Assembly (NCBI GenBank): GCA_022841745.1
Contig: JALHQW010000056.1
Location: 1-51,580, forward strand
Reading direction: 5' to 3'
Length of the DNA: 51,580 nt
From: Saprospiraceae bacterium
GTDB lineage: Bacteria > Bacteroidota > Bacteroidia > Chitinophagales > Saprospiraceae
Positions 24,372-32,169 of this stretch are shown piece by piece. The position numbers and the translations under genes were made by a program. The stretch's first letter is position 1; every line of letters begins with the position of its first letter. The notes beneath the pieces were generated by a model, which was given only the letters and a program-made list of their open reading frames with translations, was not told where the DNA came from and did no database searches.

Positions 24372-24806
24372 CTACAGGATGACCACCTGCTCCTTGTAAA
24401 ACTCCTTACCACTCCCCTGCCAGTCAACCTTCACCGTCCAGCGGCCAGGTTTCAGCTTGTCGGCGGGGACGGTCTGCAGGCCATTGGAGTCGGCGGAAAC
24501 CTGTACCGTGAAGTCCTTGGACTTGTCGTCGGCACGGTAGAACAGTATTTCGCCGCTGGGCTGCGCCACCTCCTTTGGGAAAAGGAACTGTACCTGGCTG
24601 CCCACCTTGCCGATGGTCAGGTCGGTGGCGAGCGCCTTGGCGTTGGCCATTTTATCGTACTGCTGCTGGTAAGTCAGGTCTTTAGCATAGTAGTCGTCCG
24701 TCACGAGCGAGTTGTCGTAGGTCCTCGATTTGATGACAAAGCCGACCATCGTGGCAGCGAAGATGATGTAGAAAATGGCAATGGATGTGCCCCAGTTGAG
24801 TTTCAT
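24372..24806 (-). CDS. ccoH: FixH/CcoH-family cbb3 oxidase assembly protein
   Basis: This 144-residue protein has one N-terminal membrane anchor (WGTSIAIFYIIFAATMVGFV), then TYDNSLVTDDYYAKDLTYQQ, a typical FixH signature, and a periplasmic beta domain ending in GRWTVKVDWQGSGKEFYKEQ. FixH proteins help assemble and stabilise cbb3 oxidase. It follows ccoG, separated by an inverted ladder repeat, and is followed by a terminator. The length matches Bacteroidota homologues. Confidence 0.85.
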   Translation of the reverse strand: MKLNWGTSIAIFYIIFAATMVGFVIKSRTYDNSLVTDDYYAKDLTYQQQYDKMANAKALATDLTIGKVGSQVQFLFPKEVAQPSGEILFYRADDKSKDFTVQVSADSNGLQTVPADKLKPGRWTVKVDWQGSGKEFYKEQVVIL

Positions 24807-24810
24807 TTTT

Positions 24811-24901
24811 AGAAGGATTGAAGGATTGAAGGATTGGAGGATTGAAGGCTGTCAGGGCAGAAAAACCCATTCAATCCTTCAATCCTTCTCGCCTTCAATC
24901 C
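24811..24901. repeat. Inverted GGATTGAA ladder repeat between ccoH and ccoG
   Basis: GAAGGATTGAAGGATT-type units (24811-24848) are mirrored by TTCAATCCTTCAATCCTT units (24869-24901), forming a long hairpin that runs up to the ccoG stop codon. Its layout matches the GTGATTA ladder between ccoQ and ccoNO. Confidence 0.75.
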
Positions 24902-26449
24902 TTATTTCACCGGCCCGAGGAAGTTCGTCGTGGCTTCATCCATTTTCTTCCCGTTTGACCAGACTTCGAATTCAATTTTTGTTTTACGGCTTTCAAGCTG
25001 CTCAGTGGGCATTTCCACGAAGAAGATGCCTTTTAGCATCCCTTGTTTCGGGGCCACCTTACCAGCTTCACCAACGAACTTGATTTTGCCGCCGGGGTTC
25101 TTGATTTTGAACTCAATGCCAGTGATGTCCTGCGCTGTCTTATTGATGACCTCGAAATTGTAAAGGTTATTGTAGCCGCCATCAATCTTCTGGTAGAGCT
25201 GGCCTGTCGTCCGTAAGATAACCGTCTCCACCTCGGAACGGGTTGCGAACAAGAAGGCCTGCAGGGCAATCAGTGCCACCAGCACACCCGTGTAGGCCCA
25301 GACCCTTGTGGTGAAAATCTTCCGCTTGTAGCTGGGGTCTTTGCTCGCTTGGATGCCCGTTTCGCTGTCGTAGCGGATGAGGCTCTTGGGGCGGTTCACC
25401 TTCTCCATGATGCTGTCGCAAGCGTCAATGCAGGCCGTGCAGTTCACGCACTCCAACTGTGTGCCGTTGCGGATGTCAATGCCCGTCGGGCAGACCTGAA
25501 CGCAGAGCTTGCAGTCCACGCAGTCGCCTTTTGCAGTTGGCAGTTCGACAGTTGGCAGTTTCCAGTCTGGGTCTGCTAAATTGGCACTGACTGCCGGACT
25601 ATTGGACTGTCGAACTGACTGCCCACTGCCCACTGCCGAACTGCCAACTGTATTTTTACTAACCTTCCCCCTCGGTTCGCCCCGCACGTAATCGTAATGC
25701 ACCACGATACTATCCGGTACGAGCATTACCCCTTGCAAGCGGCCGTAAGGACAGACCACCAGACAGACCTGCTCCCGCATATAGGTGAACACGAAGAAGA
25801 AAACGCCAGAGAAAATCAGCATCGCAATGAACCCACCCGTGTGCAGGCTGATGGGTTCGGTGATGATTTTTTTGACTTCGTCAACGCCGATGATGTAAGA
25901 CAGGAAGGTGTTGGCAATCACCACGGCAATGCCATAGAAAATGGCGTACTTCAAGGCCCTTTTCCAGATTTTCTCGCCCGTCCAAGGCGCAGCGGCGAGC
26001 TTTCGCTGTTGGCTGGCATCGCCATCAATCCAGTACTCGATTTTGCGGAAGACCATCTCCATGAAAATGGTCTGCGGGCAGACCCAACCGCAAAAGATAC
26101 GTCCGAACACCACCGTGAACAGCACGATGAAGACCATCAGCGTCACCATTGCCAAGGCAAAAAGGTGCAGGTCTTGCGGGGTAAACACGATGCTGAACAG
26201 GATGAACTTGCGCTCCAAGATGTTGAACAGCAACAGCGGCTCCCCATTCACCTTGATGAACGGCATACCGAACAGCACGGCCAGCAAGGCAAAAGTGACC
26301 CAAGTGCGGGCATTGTAGTACCAGCCACTCGGTTTCTTCGGGTAAATCCAGACCCGCTTGCCACTTTTGTCCACGGTGGCGATGCTGTCCCTGTACTCCT
26401 CAGTGTCCCGATCGCTATCGGGGTGGTATAGTTCGTCTATAATGTTCAT
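24902..26449 (-). CDS. ccoG: cbb3 oxidase accessory protein CcoG/FixG (ferredoxin-type) with repeat-derived insertion
   Basis: This 515-residue inner-membrane iron-sulfur protein has membrane helices in the first 250 residues, the conserved GRIFCGWVCPQTIFMEMVF motif, and two 4Fe-4S clusters (CVDCKLCVQVCPTGIDIRNG and CVNCTACIDACD). An Ig-like FixG C-terminal domain follows. CcoG reduces Cu(II) and participates in copper delivery to cbb3. Between the conserved YDYVRGEPRGK and GDCVDCKLC, where homologues have a short linker, about 40 residues are encoded by a ladder repeat (25531-25650). The N-terminal HPDSDRDT is encoded by a CCCGATAGCGATCGGG palindrome. Confidence 0.92.
   Translation of the reverse strand: MNIIDELYHPDSDRDTEEYRDSIATVDKSGKRVWIYPKKPSGWYYNARTWVTFALLAVLFGMPFIKVNGEPLLLFNILERKFILFSIVFTPQDLHLFALAMVTLMVFIVLFTVVFGRIFCGWVCPQTIFMEMVFRKIEYWIDGDASQQRKLAAAPWTGEKIWKRALKYAIFYGIAVVIANTFLSYIIGVDEVKKIITEPISLHTGGFIAMLIFSGVFFFVFTYMREQVCLVVCPYGRLQGVMLVPDSIVVHYDYVRGEPRGKVSKNTVGSSAVGSGQSVRQSNSPAVSANLADPDWKLPTVELPTAKGDCVDCKLCVQVCPTGIDIRNGTQLECVNCTACIDACDSIMEKVNRPKSLIRYDSETGIQASKDPSYKRKIFTTRVWAYTGVLVALIALQAFLFATRSEVETVILRTTGQLYQKIDGGYNNLYNFEVINKTAQDITGIEFKIKNPGGKIKFVGEAGKVAPKQGMLKGIFFVEMPTEQLESRKTKIEFEVWSNGKKMDEATTNFLGPVK
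25531..25650. repeat. In-frame CAGTTGGCAGT ladder repeat in ccoG
   Basis: The segment mixes CAGTTGGCAGT, CAGTTCGACAG and ACTGCCCACTGCC phrases in both orientations, giving an imperfect inverted repeat. It is open on the coding strand and encodes a Ser/Val/Pro-rich linker (residues about 267-306). The same phrases occur in intergenic copies at 32857-33068 and 37015-37080. Confidence 0.8.
26407..26422. repeat. CCCGATCGCTATCGGG near-palindrome in the ccoG 5' end
   Basis: This 16-bp near-palindrome differs at one position from CCCGATAGCTATCGGG at 27636 and 37047. It is read in frame as part of HPDSDRDT near the CcoG N-terminus. Confidence 0.65.
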
Positions 26450-26619
26450 TATCGAATGATTTCTTTATTCATAAAAACGACGCTGCCATACCGCTTCATC
26501 CTTTTGAAACTCCGTGGCATGTGCAGCGTCGCTTTGCGAAGTTTCTTTTGCATCAAAATTCAAAAGAAACCTTCTTCACAACTGTGGCCAAAGTCACATA
26601 AGCCTATGGCCGAGCAGCC

Positions 26620-27606
26620 TTATTTACCAACAGCCGGAGCAGCGGCAGCCGTGCTGTCGGCAGGTGCTGGTGACGCGCTGTCGGTAGCTGGTGCGGCAGT
26701 ACCGCCAGCCTTGGAGGCATCGTATTTATCGCCCTGCGGCGCCTTGCCGTTCGGCGGGTTGGTGCCTTGCAGCGTCAGGATGTAGCTGGCCACTCGTTGC
26801 ATATCGCTGGCACGTAGCTGGTCAGCCCAAGAAATCATGCCCTTTTCAGGTACCCCATTCTTGATGGTCTTGAACACATCGGCAATGCCGCCGCCGTGCA
26901 GCCAATATTCGTCCGTCATGTTCGGGCCGATGCCGCCCTCGCCGAGCTTGCCGTGGCAGGAGACGCAGCTTGCTTCATAGATAGACTTGCCAAGCGCCAG
27001 TTCCTGCTCGTCGGTCACAGCGGTCACGTTGGTTTCATCAATGGCTTCAGCTTGCGTGGCAACATAGGCATTCACCTCTGCCTTGGCAGTTTCCATTTCC
27101 GTATCATATTCTTCTTTTGAAGAAGGCCCGATGTCGCTCATGTGGAAGGCGAAGAGGTAAATGACCGAGAAGATGATCGTGCCATAGAACAGGCCCAACC
27201 ACCAAGGCGGCATCTTGTTGTCGAGTTCCCGGATGCCATCGTAATCGTGACCCAGGTCAATGTCGGCCTCTTGGGTCACGGGCACGGCGTTGGTCATGGA
27301 CTTCATCAGGCGGTCCCACCAGCTTTGTTCAGGCTGTCGGTAGGCTTCCACGACCTCTTCGATGCCCTTTTCACGGAGCATCTGGATTTCCTGCATTTTC
27401 ACCACCGAAGAAAATAGCCGGGTGATGGCGATAAGCGCCCCAATGACGACCACGCCCGCCACTATCAGCGTGAGGTTGCCAAAGGTATTGGCCCAAAAGT
27501 CTTGGTTGGCAGGGACGACGGAAGTGGTTGCGGCCTGTGCCCAAATTGCCAACGGGAGTAAGGTTGTTGCGGCCAGCAAGATTGGCCGTAGGCAGATATT
27601 TTTCAT
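26620..27606 (-). CDS. ccoP: cbb3 oxidase cytochrome c subunit CcoP (single heme)
   Basis: This 328-residue protein has a signal-anchor N-terminus, a membrane helix at about 45-65, the cbb3 N-terminal domain (DNKMPPWWLGLFYGTIIFSV) with a second helix, and one cytochrome c domain with CVSCH (214-218) and probable axial Met257 (PEKGMISW). Proteobacterial CcoP has two CxxCH motifs; only one is present here, as in many Bacteroidota. It transfers electrons to CcoO. The C-terminal 50 residues are a low-complexity Ala/Pro/Gly tail. The ccoQ gene lies 105 bp upstream and ccoG follows. Confidence 0.9.
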   Translation of the reverse strand: MKNICLRPILLAATTLLPLAIWAQAATTSVVPANQDFWANTFGNLTLIVAGVVVIGALIAITRLFSSVVKMQEIQMLREKGIEEVVEAYRQPEQSWWDRLMKSMTNAVPVTQEADIDLGHDYDGIRELDNKMPPWWLGLFYGTIIFSVIYLFAFHMSDIGPSSKEEYDTEMETAKAEVNAYVATQAEAIDETNVTAVTDEQELALGKSIYEASCVSCHGKLGEGGIGPNMTDEYWLHGGGIADVFKTIKNGVPEKGMISWADQLRASDMQRVASYILTLQGTNPPNGKAPQGDKYDASKAGGTAAPATDSASPAPADSTAAAAPAVGK

Positions 27607-27635
27607 AAAACGTTGGTTTTAAATTGTAGCCACCT

Positions 27636-27651
27636 CCCGATAGCTATCGGG
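27636..27651. repeat. CCCGATAGCTATCGGG palindrome upstream of ccoP
   Basis: A perfect 16-bp palindrome 30 bp upstream of the ccoP start. Identical 16-mers occur at 37047-37062 and a near copy in ccoG, so it is a dispersed element rather than a gene-specific operator. Confidence 0.8.
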
Positions 27652-27711
27652 ATGTTTGGCTGGCTTTTTTGAATTGATGGGCAGGCCAAACAAGTTTGGC
27701 GGCCACAATGA

Positions 27712-27873
27712 TCACTCGTCATCCAGCGGCAGTCGGGAAACCTTGTCCACGTAGTCTTTTTTCCTCGTGAGCACCCAAGCCGAGCCTGCGACGAAAATGA
27801 AGAAGAACAGCACCAGCGCCGTCGTGGCCATCCAGTTGATGTCTCCTGCTCCTTGAAGTATGTATTTGAACAT
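27712..27873 (-). CDS. ccoQ: cbb3 oxidase subunit CcoQ-like small membrane protein
   Basis: This 53-residue protein begins MFKYILQGAGDINWMATTAL, followed by a single membrane helix and the basic stretch LTRKKDYVDKVSRLPLDDE. Position, size and a helix followed by charged residues all match CcoQ/FixQ-type subunits, which stabilise the oxidase core. It lies between ccoNO and ccoP on the minus strand. It is too short for a 60-residue ORF cutoff. Confidence 0.8.
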   Translation of the reverse strand: MFKYILQGAGDINWMATTALVLFFFIFVAGSAWVLTRKKDYVDKVSRLPLDDE

Positions 27874-27876
27874 TGT

Positions 27877-27954
27877 TGGTGATTAGTGATTGGTGATTAG
27901 TGATTGGTGATTAGTAAAGGGGTTGTCCAATCACTAATCACCAATCACTGATTA
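27877..27954. repeat. Inverted GTGATTAGTGATTG ladder between ccoNO and ccoQ
   Basis: Units of GGTGATTAGTGATT (27877-27915) are mirrored by ATCACTAATCACCAATCACT (27929-27948), giving a long hairpin in the intergenic space and abutting the ccoNO stop codon. It may shape mRNA processing and subunit ratio. Confidence 0.75.
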
Positions 27955-30102
27955 CTATTTCTCGGCCTGCGCCTCTAGCGTGATGTCCACGCCCAGCCTT
28001 TGCAGGTAGGCAATCATGGCCACGATTTCCTTTTTCTCGACGCCAGGTTGGTCAACGCCTTCTTCTTTTAGGCGCTTCGCAATGGCGGATGCCTGCTTGG
28101 CGAGGTCTTCGTTGGCGATTTCCTCGTAGCCAGCGTCGTAGGGCGTGCCGAGTTTGCGCAGCGCACTGATTTTGGCGGCGGTGGTTGAGACATCGAGGTC
28201 ATCTTCGGCCATCCACGGATAAGCAGGCATGATGGAGCCAGGCGAGGTGCTCGTCGGGTCATTCATGTGGTGGTAATGCCAAGAGTCCGATTTCTTGTTC
28301 TTGCCAGTGCCTTCACGAGCCAGGTCTGGCCCGGTGCGCTTGCTACCCCAGAGGAACGGGCGGTCATAGACGTACTCGCCGCTCTTGGAGTACTCGCCGT
28401 ATCGCTCGGTCTCGAAGCGGAATGGGCGAATCATCTGCGAGTGGCAGCCGACGCAGCCTTCCCGCACGTAGAGGTCACGGCCTTGGAGTTCGAGCGGGGT
28501 GTATGGCTTCACACTGGCGATTTTCGGAACGTTGTCGTCAATCCACCACATAGGGAACAACTCGACCATACCGCCTATGAGCACGAGCACGAGGCTTCCC
28601 ACGAGCATCTGCATAGGGCGACGCTCAATCCAACTGTGCCAGTGTTTTTTCACGCCCGTTTCAACATGGTGTTGTGCCAATGCGGGCGCTTCGGCGTATT
28701 CGTTGTCCACGCATTTTGCACTGCCAGTTGTTTTCAACAAATTGTAAACACCCAATATCACTCCTGTGAGGTAAATTGTACCACCTAATACACGTAGGGC
28801 GTACATCGGGATAATCTGCGTCACCGTTTCGAGGAAGTTCGGATAGACGAGGAAGCCGTCGGGCGTAAAGTCACGCCACATCAGGAACTGCGTCACGCCG
28901 CCCCAGTAAAGCGGGATTGCGTAGAAAATGATGCCCAACGTCGCCAACCAGAAGTGGACGTTGGCGAGGTTGGTGGAGTGGAGCTTGGTGTTGAAAATCC
29001 GTGGGATGAGCCAATAGAGCACACCGAAGGTGAGCATGCCGTTCCAGCCAAGGGCGCCAACGTGTACGTGTGCAATCGTCCAATCGGTGTAGTGCGTTAC
29101 GGCGTTAAAGGACTTGATGGACATCATCGGGCCTTCAAACGTGGACATACCGTAGGCGGTCACGGCCACCACCATGAATTTCAGGATGGGGTCTTGGCGA
29201 ACCCGGTCCCAAGCGCCACGCAGCGTGAGCAGGCCGTTTATCATACCACCCCAAGAAGGGGCAATGAGCATCAGCGAGAATACCATGCCCAGCGACTGCG
29301 CCCAGTCGGGCAGCGAGGTGTAGAGCAAGTGGTGCGGGCCAGCCCAGATGTAGATGAATATAAGTGCCCAGAAGTGTACGATGGACAGCCTATAGCTGTA
29401 CACGGGGCGGTTGGCGGCCTTCGGCATGAAGTAGTACATCAGGCCGAGGTAGGGCGTGGTGAGGAAGAATGCCACGGCGTTGTGACCATACCACCATTGT
29501 ACCAGTGCCTCCTGCACGCCAGCGAAGATGCCGTAGCTGTGCAAGCCGCTGGTGGGCAGCTCCAGGTTGCGCACGATGTGCAGTACGGCTACGGTAATCC
29601 ACGTGGCGATGTAGAACCACACGGCCACGTAAAGGTGCTCTTCCCGCCGCTTGAGGATGGTGCCGAACATGTTGATGCCGAAAATGACCCACACCAAGGT
29701 GATGGCGATGTCAATCGGCCAAACCAGTTCGGCGTACTCGCCGCTGGTAGTGAAGCCAAACGGCAAGGTCAGTGCTGCGCTCACGATGATGAGCTGCCAG
29801 CCCCAGAAGTGCAGGTTACTTAGCAGGTCGCTGAACATCCGGGCCTTCATTAGGCGCTGGAGAGAGTAGTAAACGCCCATGAAAATACCGTTGCCCACGA
29901 AGGCGAAGATGACGGCATTGGTGTGCAATGGTCGAAGGCGGCTGAATGTCAGGAAGGGGGTGTCGAAGTTGAGGCTGGGGAAAACCAGCTGCAACGCAAT
30001 GATTAGCCCGACCAACATGCCCACGATGCCCCAGAGCATGGTGGCATAGGCGAATTTTTTGACAATCTTATTGTCGTAATGAAACTGTTCTACTTGTGTC
30101 AT
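27955..30102 (-). CDS. ccoNO: Fused cbb3 oxidase catalytic subunit CcoN and cytochrome c subunit CcoO
   Basis: This 715-residue fusion has the CcoN part at about 1-470. Heme and copper ligands include His60 (RLRPLHTNAV), His207 (WWYGHNAVAF), His257/His258 (AGPHHLLYT) and His345/His347 (WTIAHVHVGALG). A linker leads to CcoO (about 495-715) with a membrane anchor (MLVGSLVLVLIGGMVELFPM), the heme c motif CVGCH (550-554), and a probable Met ligand (SIMPAYPWM). It reduces O2 to water at low oxygen and pumps protons. The CcoN-CcoO fusion is common in Bacteroidota. The start overlaps the ccoS stop (ATGA). Confidence 0.95.
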   Translation of the reverse strand: MTQVEQFHYDNKIVKKFAYATMLWGIVGMLVGLIIALQLVFPSLNFDTPFLTFSRLRPLHTNAVIFAFVGNGIFMGVYYSLQRLMKARMFSDLLSNLHFWGWQLIIVSAALTLPFGFTTSGEYAELVWPIDIAITLVWVIFGINMFGTILKRREEHLYVAVWFYIATWITVAVLHIVRNLELPTSGLHSYGIFAGVQEALVQWWYGHNAVAFFLTTPYLGLMYYFMPKAANRPVYSYRLSIVHFWALIFIYIWAGPHHLLYTSLPDWAQSLGMVFSLMLIAPSWGGMINGLLTLRGAWDRVRQDPILKFMVVAVTAYGMSTFEGPMMSIKSFNAVTHYTDWTIAHVHVGALGWNGMLTFGVLYWLIPRIFNTKLHSTNLANVHFWLATLGIIFYAIPLYWGGVTQFLMWRDFTPDGFLVYPNFLETVTQIIPMYALRVLGGTIYLTGVILGVYNLLKTTGSAKCVDNEYAEAPALAQHHVETGVKKHWHSWIERRPMQMLVGSLVLVLIGGMVELFPMWWIDDNVPKIASVKPYTPLELQGRDLYVREGCVGCHSQMIRPFRFETERYGEYSKSGEYVYDRPFLWGSKRTGPDLAREGTGKNKKSDSWHYHHMNDPTSTSPGSIMPAYPWMAEDDLDVSTTAAKISALRKLGTPYDAGYEEIANEDLAKQASAIAKRLKEEGVDQPGVEKKEIVAMIAYLQRLGVDITLEAQAEK

Positions 30103-30353
30103 AATTGATTCGTCGTTGTCAATGAATGTATAGCTCCTTGCTCGGAGTCTTTTATGGTTGGTTGATTATCAGCGATTTGCGTGGAACTGGAGTCCGAAAG
30201 TGGCATATTGGCCATCTTGTCATCGAGGAGGATTCGCACCGAGGGGGTGTACTCGTCCTCGTATTGCCCTGTGCGCACCGCCCAAAAGAAGGCTGCCAGA
30301 AAACCTAGCGCAAGCAGCAGGCTGGCGGCGATGAGAAAGAAGATGATTTTCAT
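30099..30353 (-). CDS. ccoS: cbb3-type oxidase assembly protein CcoS
   Basis: This 84-residue protein begins MKIIFFLIAASLLLALGFLA, a single helix, followed by AFFWAVRTGQYEDEYTPSVR, the CcoS signature (F.W...GQ..D...P..R.L.DD). CcoS is needed for cofactor insertion into cbb3. ATG 30353 is chosen because it starts the helix and signature; the longer frame is not conserved. Its stop overlaps the ccoNO start by 4 bp, so the two are translationally coupled. A TGAC-N4-GTCA palindrome lies about 109 bp upstream. Confidence 0.9.
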   Translation of the reverse strand: MKIIFFLIAASLLLALGFLAAFFWAVRTGQYEDEYTPSVRILLDDKMANMPLSDSSSTQIADNQPTIKDSEQGAIHSLTTTNQL

Positions 30354-30461
30354 GTGAGAAGTTACTAGATGCTGGATACTGCACCAGCTTGGTATTCTGA
30401 AATCGAGTGCAAGGTAGAGGGGCATAAAAAGCTGCCAAGTGAGGTTTATCAGTGGGCATAG

Positions 30462-30473
30462 TGACTTTTGTCA
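30462..30473. promoter_or_regulatory. CRP/FNR-type palindrome upstream of the cbb3 operon
   Basis: TGACTTTTGTCA is a perfect TGAC-N4-GTCA palindrome about 109 bp upstream of ccoS. cbb3 operons are classical FNR-type targets. The half-site differs from TGAT/ATCA by one base. Confidence 0.45.
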
Positions 30474-30548
30474 TAGGCGGGCGGGGGTGCAGGGCCACAT
30501 CTTTGCCCCGATTAAACAGGGTTTTTTGGTCACATAGGTTAGTTTTCG

Positions 30549-30595
30549 AAAACCCGTCCCTTCAATGAGTTGAAGCGGCGGGTTTCCTTTTTTCG
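30549..30595 (+). terminator. Hairpin with T tract in the divergent intergenic region
   Basis: AAACCCG...TTCAA pairs with TTGAA...CGGGTTT and is followed by CCTTTTTTC. It sits between the divergent cbb3 operon and the 30785 gene, where no rightward transcript is expected to end. It may end an antisense or small RNA, or be a relic. Confidence 0.5.
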
Positions 30596-30597
30596 GT

Positions 30598-30690
30598 AGT
30601 AACGGCCTTTAGGCTGACCTGTCGCAGCCCTTCAGGGCGGCGGCGTAAAAGCCTTCGACAAAACGGCCTAAAGCCCATTGTTACCGTTAG
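30598..30690. repeat. CTTTAGGC inverted repeat
   Basis: GTAACGGCCTTTAGGC is mirrored by GCCTAAAGCCCATTGTTACC about 50 bp away. It lies in the 430-bp divergent space together with the hairpin at 30549 and the two CRP/FNR-type sites. No gene was seen here. Confidence 0.5.
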
Positions 30691-30712
30691 TCCAAAAATC
30701 AGCCTTTTATAG

Positions 30713-30724
30713 TGATGTAGGTCA
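30713..30724. promoter_or_regulatory. Weak CRP/FNR-type site upstream of the 30785 gene
   Basis: TGATGTAGGTCA has one TGAT and one GTCA half-site with N4 spacing, ending 60 bp before the start codon. It is imperfect but lies at a position suitable for an activator. Confidence 0.35.
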
Positions 30725-30784
30725 ATGTAGTTACCGCATGTAAATGGTAGCTTTGCTATAGTTTTTTAAAAAAATCACCAGTCC

Positions 30785-31138
30785 ATGAGAATCGCCAACA
30801 ATCGCCCATTGAAGGAACTCCAGGCTGAGTTCCACTCGGATTTCCCCTACTTGAACCTTTATTTTTATAAAAATGGGGCACCGCAGCCTATCAACGAGCT
30901 ATTCGAGCCAGCGGTGAGGGTTGGTGATGTGCGGGACGACGGCCTCGAAGGCGAGGTGGTCTTGAACGGCAACCTCTCCGCCAAGGCCATTGAACAGACC
31001 ATCTCAGAAATTTTCGGCCTAAATATAAAGGTGGGTTTCAGCAAGGGGTTCAGCAACCGGTACATCCAAAGCAACAAACCCCTGACCGAACTCAACTACC
31101 GCTCCATGCACCTGACGGAGGAGGTGCTGATTGTTTGA
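30785..31138 (+). CDS. Conserved hypothetical protein upstream of the universal stress protein
   Basis: This 117-residue soluble protein begins MRIANNRPLKELQAEFHSDF and ends in a pattern of alternating strands and helices (SAKAIEQTISEIFGLNIKVG, KPLTELNYRSMHLTEEVLIV). It resembles a conserved Bacteroidota family of unknown function but I cannot name a Pfam. No signal peptide or membrane segment is present. It probably shares a transcript with the universal stress gene 134 bp downstream and has a CRP/FNR-like site 60 bp upstream. The context suggests a role in redox or starvation stress. Confidence 0.75.
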   Translation: MRIANNRPLKELQAEFHSDFPYLNLYFYKNGAPQPINELFEPAVRVGDVRDDGLEGEVVLNGNLSAKAIEQTISEIFGLNIKVGFSKGFSNRYIQSNKPLTELNYRSMHLTEEVLIV

Positions 31139-31185
31139 GCGCTTCATTGTTCCATTGCTTCACGGTTTCATGGTTACCCTCACAA

Positions 31186-31272
31186 CGGTGCCATGTACCA
31201 TCAAAACCATGAAGCCATGAATCAATGAATCAGTGAAACAGTGAGGCCATGAATCAATGAAACAGTGAAGCC
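31186..31272. repeat. Tandem repeat upstream of the universal stress gene
   Basis: Units close to CATGAATCAATGAAACAGTG and related phrases recur several times up to the start codon, with an extra partial copy at 31150-31180. They carry many ATG codons in several frames but no open product. They could affect translation initiation of the downstream gene. Confidence 0.7.
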
Positions 31273-32082
31273 ATGAAAAAAATACTCTTCCCCACCGACT
31301 TTTCCCCTTCCGCCACTAATGCGTTTAATTATGCGGTAGAATTGGCCAAGGCCATGGAGGCCCAGGTTGATGTGGTCAACGTTTATAACCTCCCCGTCAT
31401 TGACGCCACCAACCTGCCCGCAGGCTATGTGGAGCAGATGCTGGAGGAAAAAAACGCCCTCGTCAAGCGCAAATTGGAGGCCTTCGTTGCGGAGCATAAA
31501 GATGCACCCATCGGCGAGGTTCTGCCGATTTATGGCGTGTTCATCCCAGAGGAGATACGGGACGTAGTGCGCTCAGGCCATTACGATATGGTGGTGATGG
31601 GCACCCGTGGCGAGCACAATGTCATGGAAAAGGCGCTTGGCAGCATTACCACCTTCACGATGATGAACGCAGGGTGCCCCGTGCTGGCCGTGCCAGAGGG
31701 CGCAGCTTGGCAGGATATTGACTACATCGCCTTCGCCACGGACTTCCTACCTCACGAGCAACAGGCCGTAACTCACCTTATGGAGTTTGCCCAGAAAGTG
31801 GAGGCAGAAGTCTATTTCGTGCACGTAGAAACCAAGCCAAGCCTCGGCTCCATGCAGGATTACGTCACCCTTTCCAACTACCCCTATAAGTTCACCGACT
31901 TTGCCATCGTGAACAGCCCAACCGTTCAAGAAGGCATTGACAGTTTCATCAAGGAAAAGCACATAGACCTACTGGCGCTTTACATCCCCAAGCGGCGGTT
32001 GTGGGAGCGGCTGTTCCATAGCAGCTTCACCAAGAAAATGGCTTTCCATGGGAAGACGCCGTTGTTGGTTTTTCATGAGTGA
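31273..32082 (+). CDS. Universal stress protein with two UspA domains
   Basis: This 269-residue cytosolic protein is a tandem of two UspA folds. The first (1-140) begins MKKILFPTDFSPSATNAFNY and has the ATP-binding motif GTRGEHNVMEKALGSIT, then CPVLAVP. The second (150-269) begins IDYIAFATDFLPHEQQAV, lacks the glycine-rich motif and ends TPLLVFHE. The first domain probably binds ATP; the second looks like a non-binding partner. The start is clear because MKKILFPTDFS is the family start. It sits in a block with CBS proteins and Hsp20 genes, pointing to a low-oxygen or energy-stress response. Confidence 0.9.
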   Translation: MKKILFPTDFSPSATNAFNYAVELAKAMEAQVDVVNVYNLPVIDATNLPAGYVEQMLEEKNALVKRKLEAFVAEHKDAPIGEVLPIYGVFIPEEIRDVVRSGHYDMVVMGTRGEHNVMEKALGSITTFTMMNAGCPVLAVPEGAAWQDIDYIAFATDFLPHEQQAVTHLMEFAQKVEAEVYFVHVETKPSLGSMQDYVTLSNYPYKFTDFAIVNSPTVQEGIDSFIKEKHIDLLALYIPKRRLWERLFHSSFTKKMAFHGKTPLLVFHE

Positions 32083-32102
32083 TTGAGAAACCCAGTGCTA
32101 AT

Positions 32103-32146
32103 AAAAAGCGGCACAGCCAGTGAGTTTGCTGGCCGTGCCGCTTTTT
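32103..32146. terminator. Bidirectional terminator
   Basis: An 18-base arm on each side (AAAAAGCGGCACAGCCAG with CTGGCCGTGCCGCTTTTT, one mismatch) separates the convergent universal stress and VIT1-type genes, giving T tracts on both strands. Confidence 0.85.
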
Positions 32147-32169
32147 ATTTTGAGCATAGGGAACTATGC

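Noticed and set aside
27877-27954. CRISPR-like or attachment-site array
   Set aside because: The unit is a simple GTGATTA ladder with inverted arms, not spaced repeats, and no integrase is near.
28954-29823. 289-residue plus-strand ORF antisense to ccoNO
   Set aside because: His/Glu/Val-rich shadow of a strongly conserved oxidase gene.
31186-31272. CRISPR array
   Set aside because: Repeats are short, contiguous and degenerate, with no unique spacers or cas genes.
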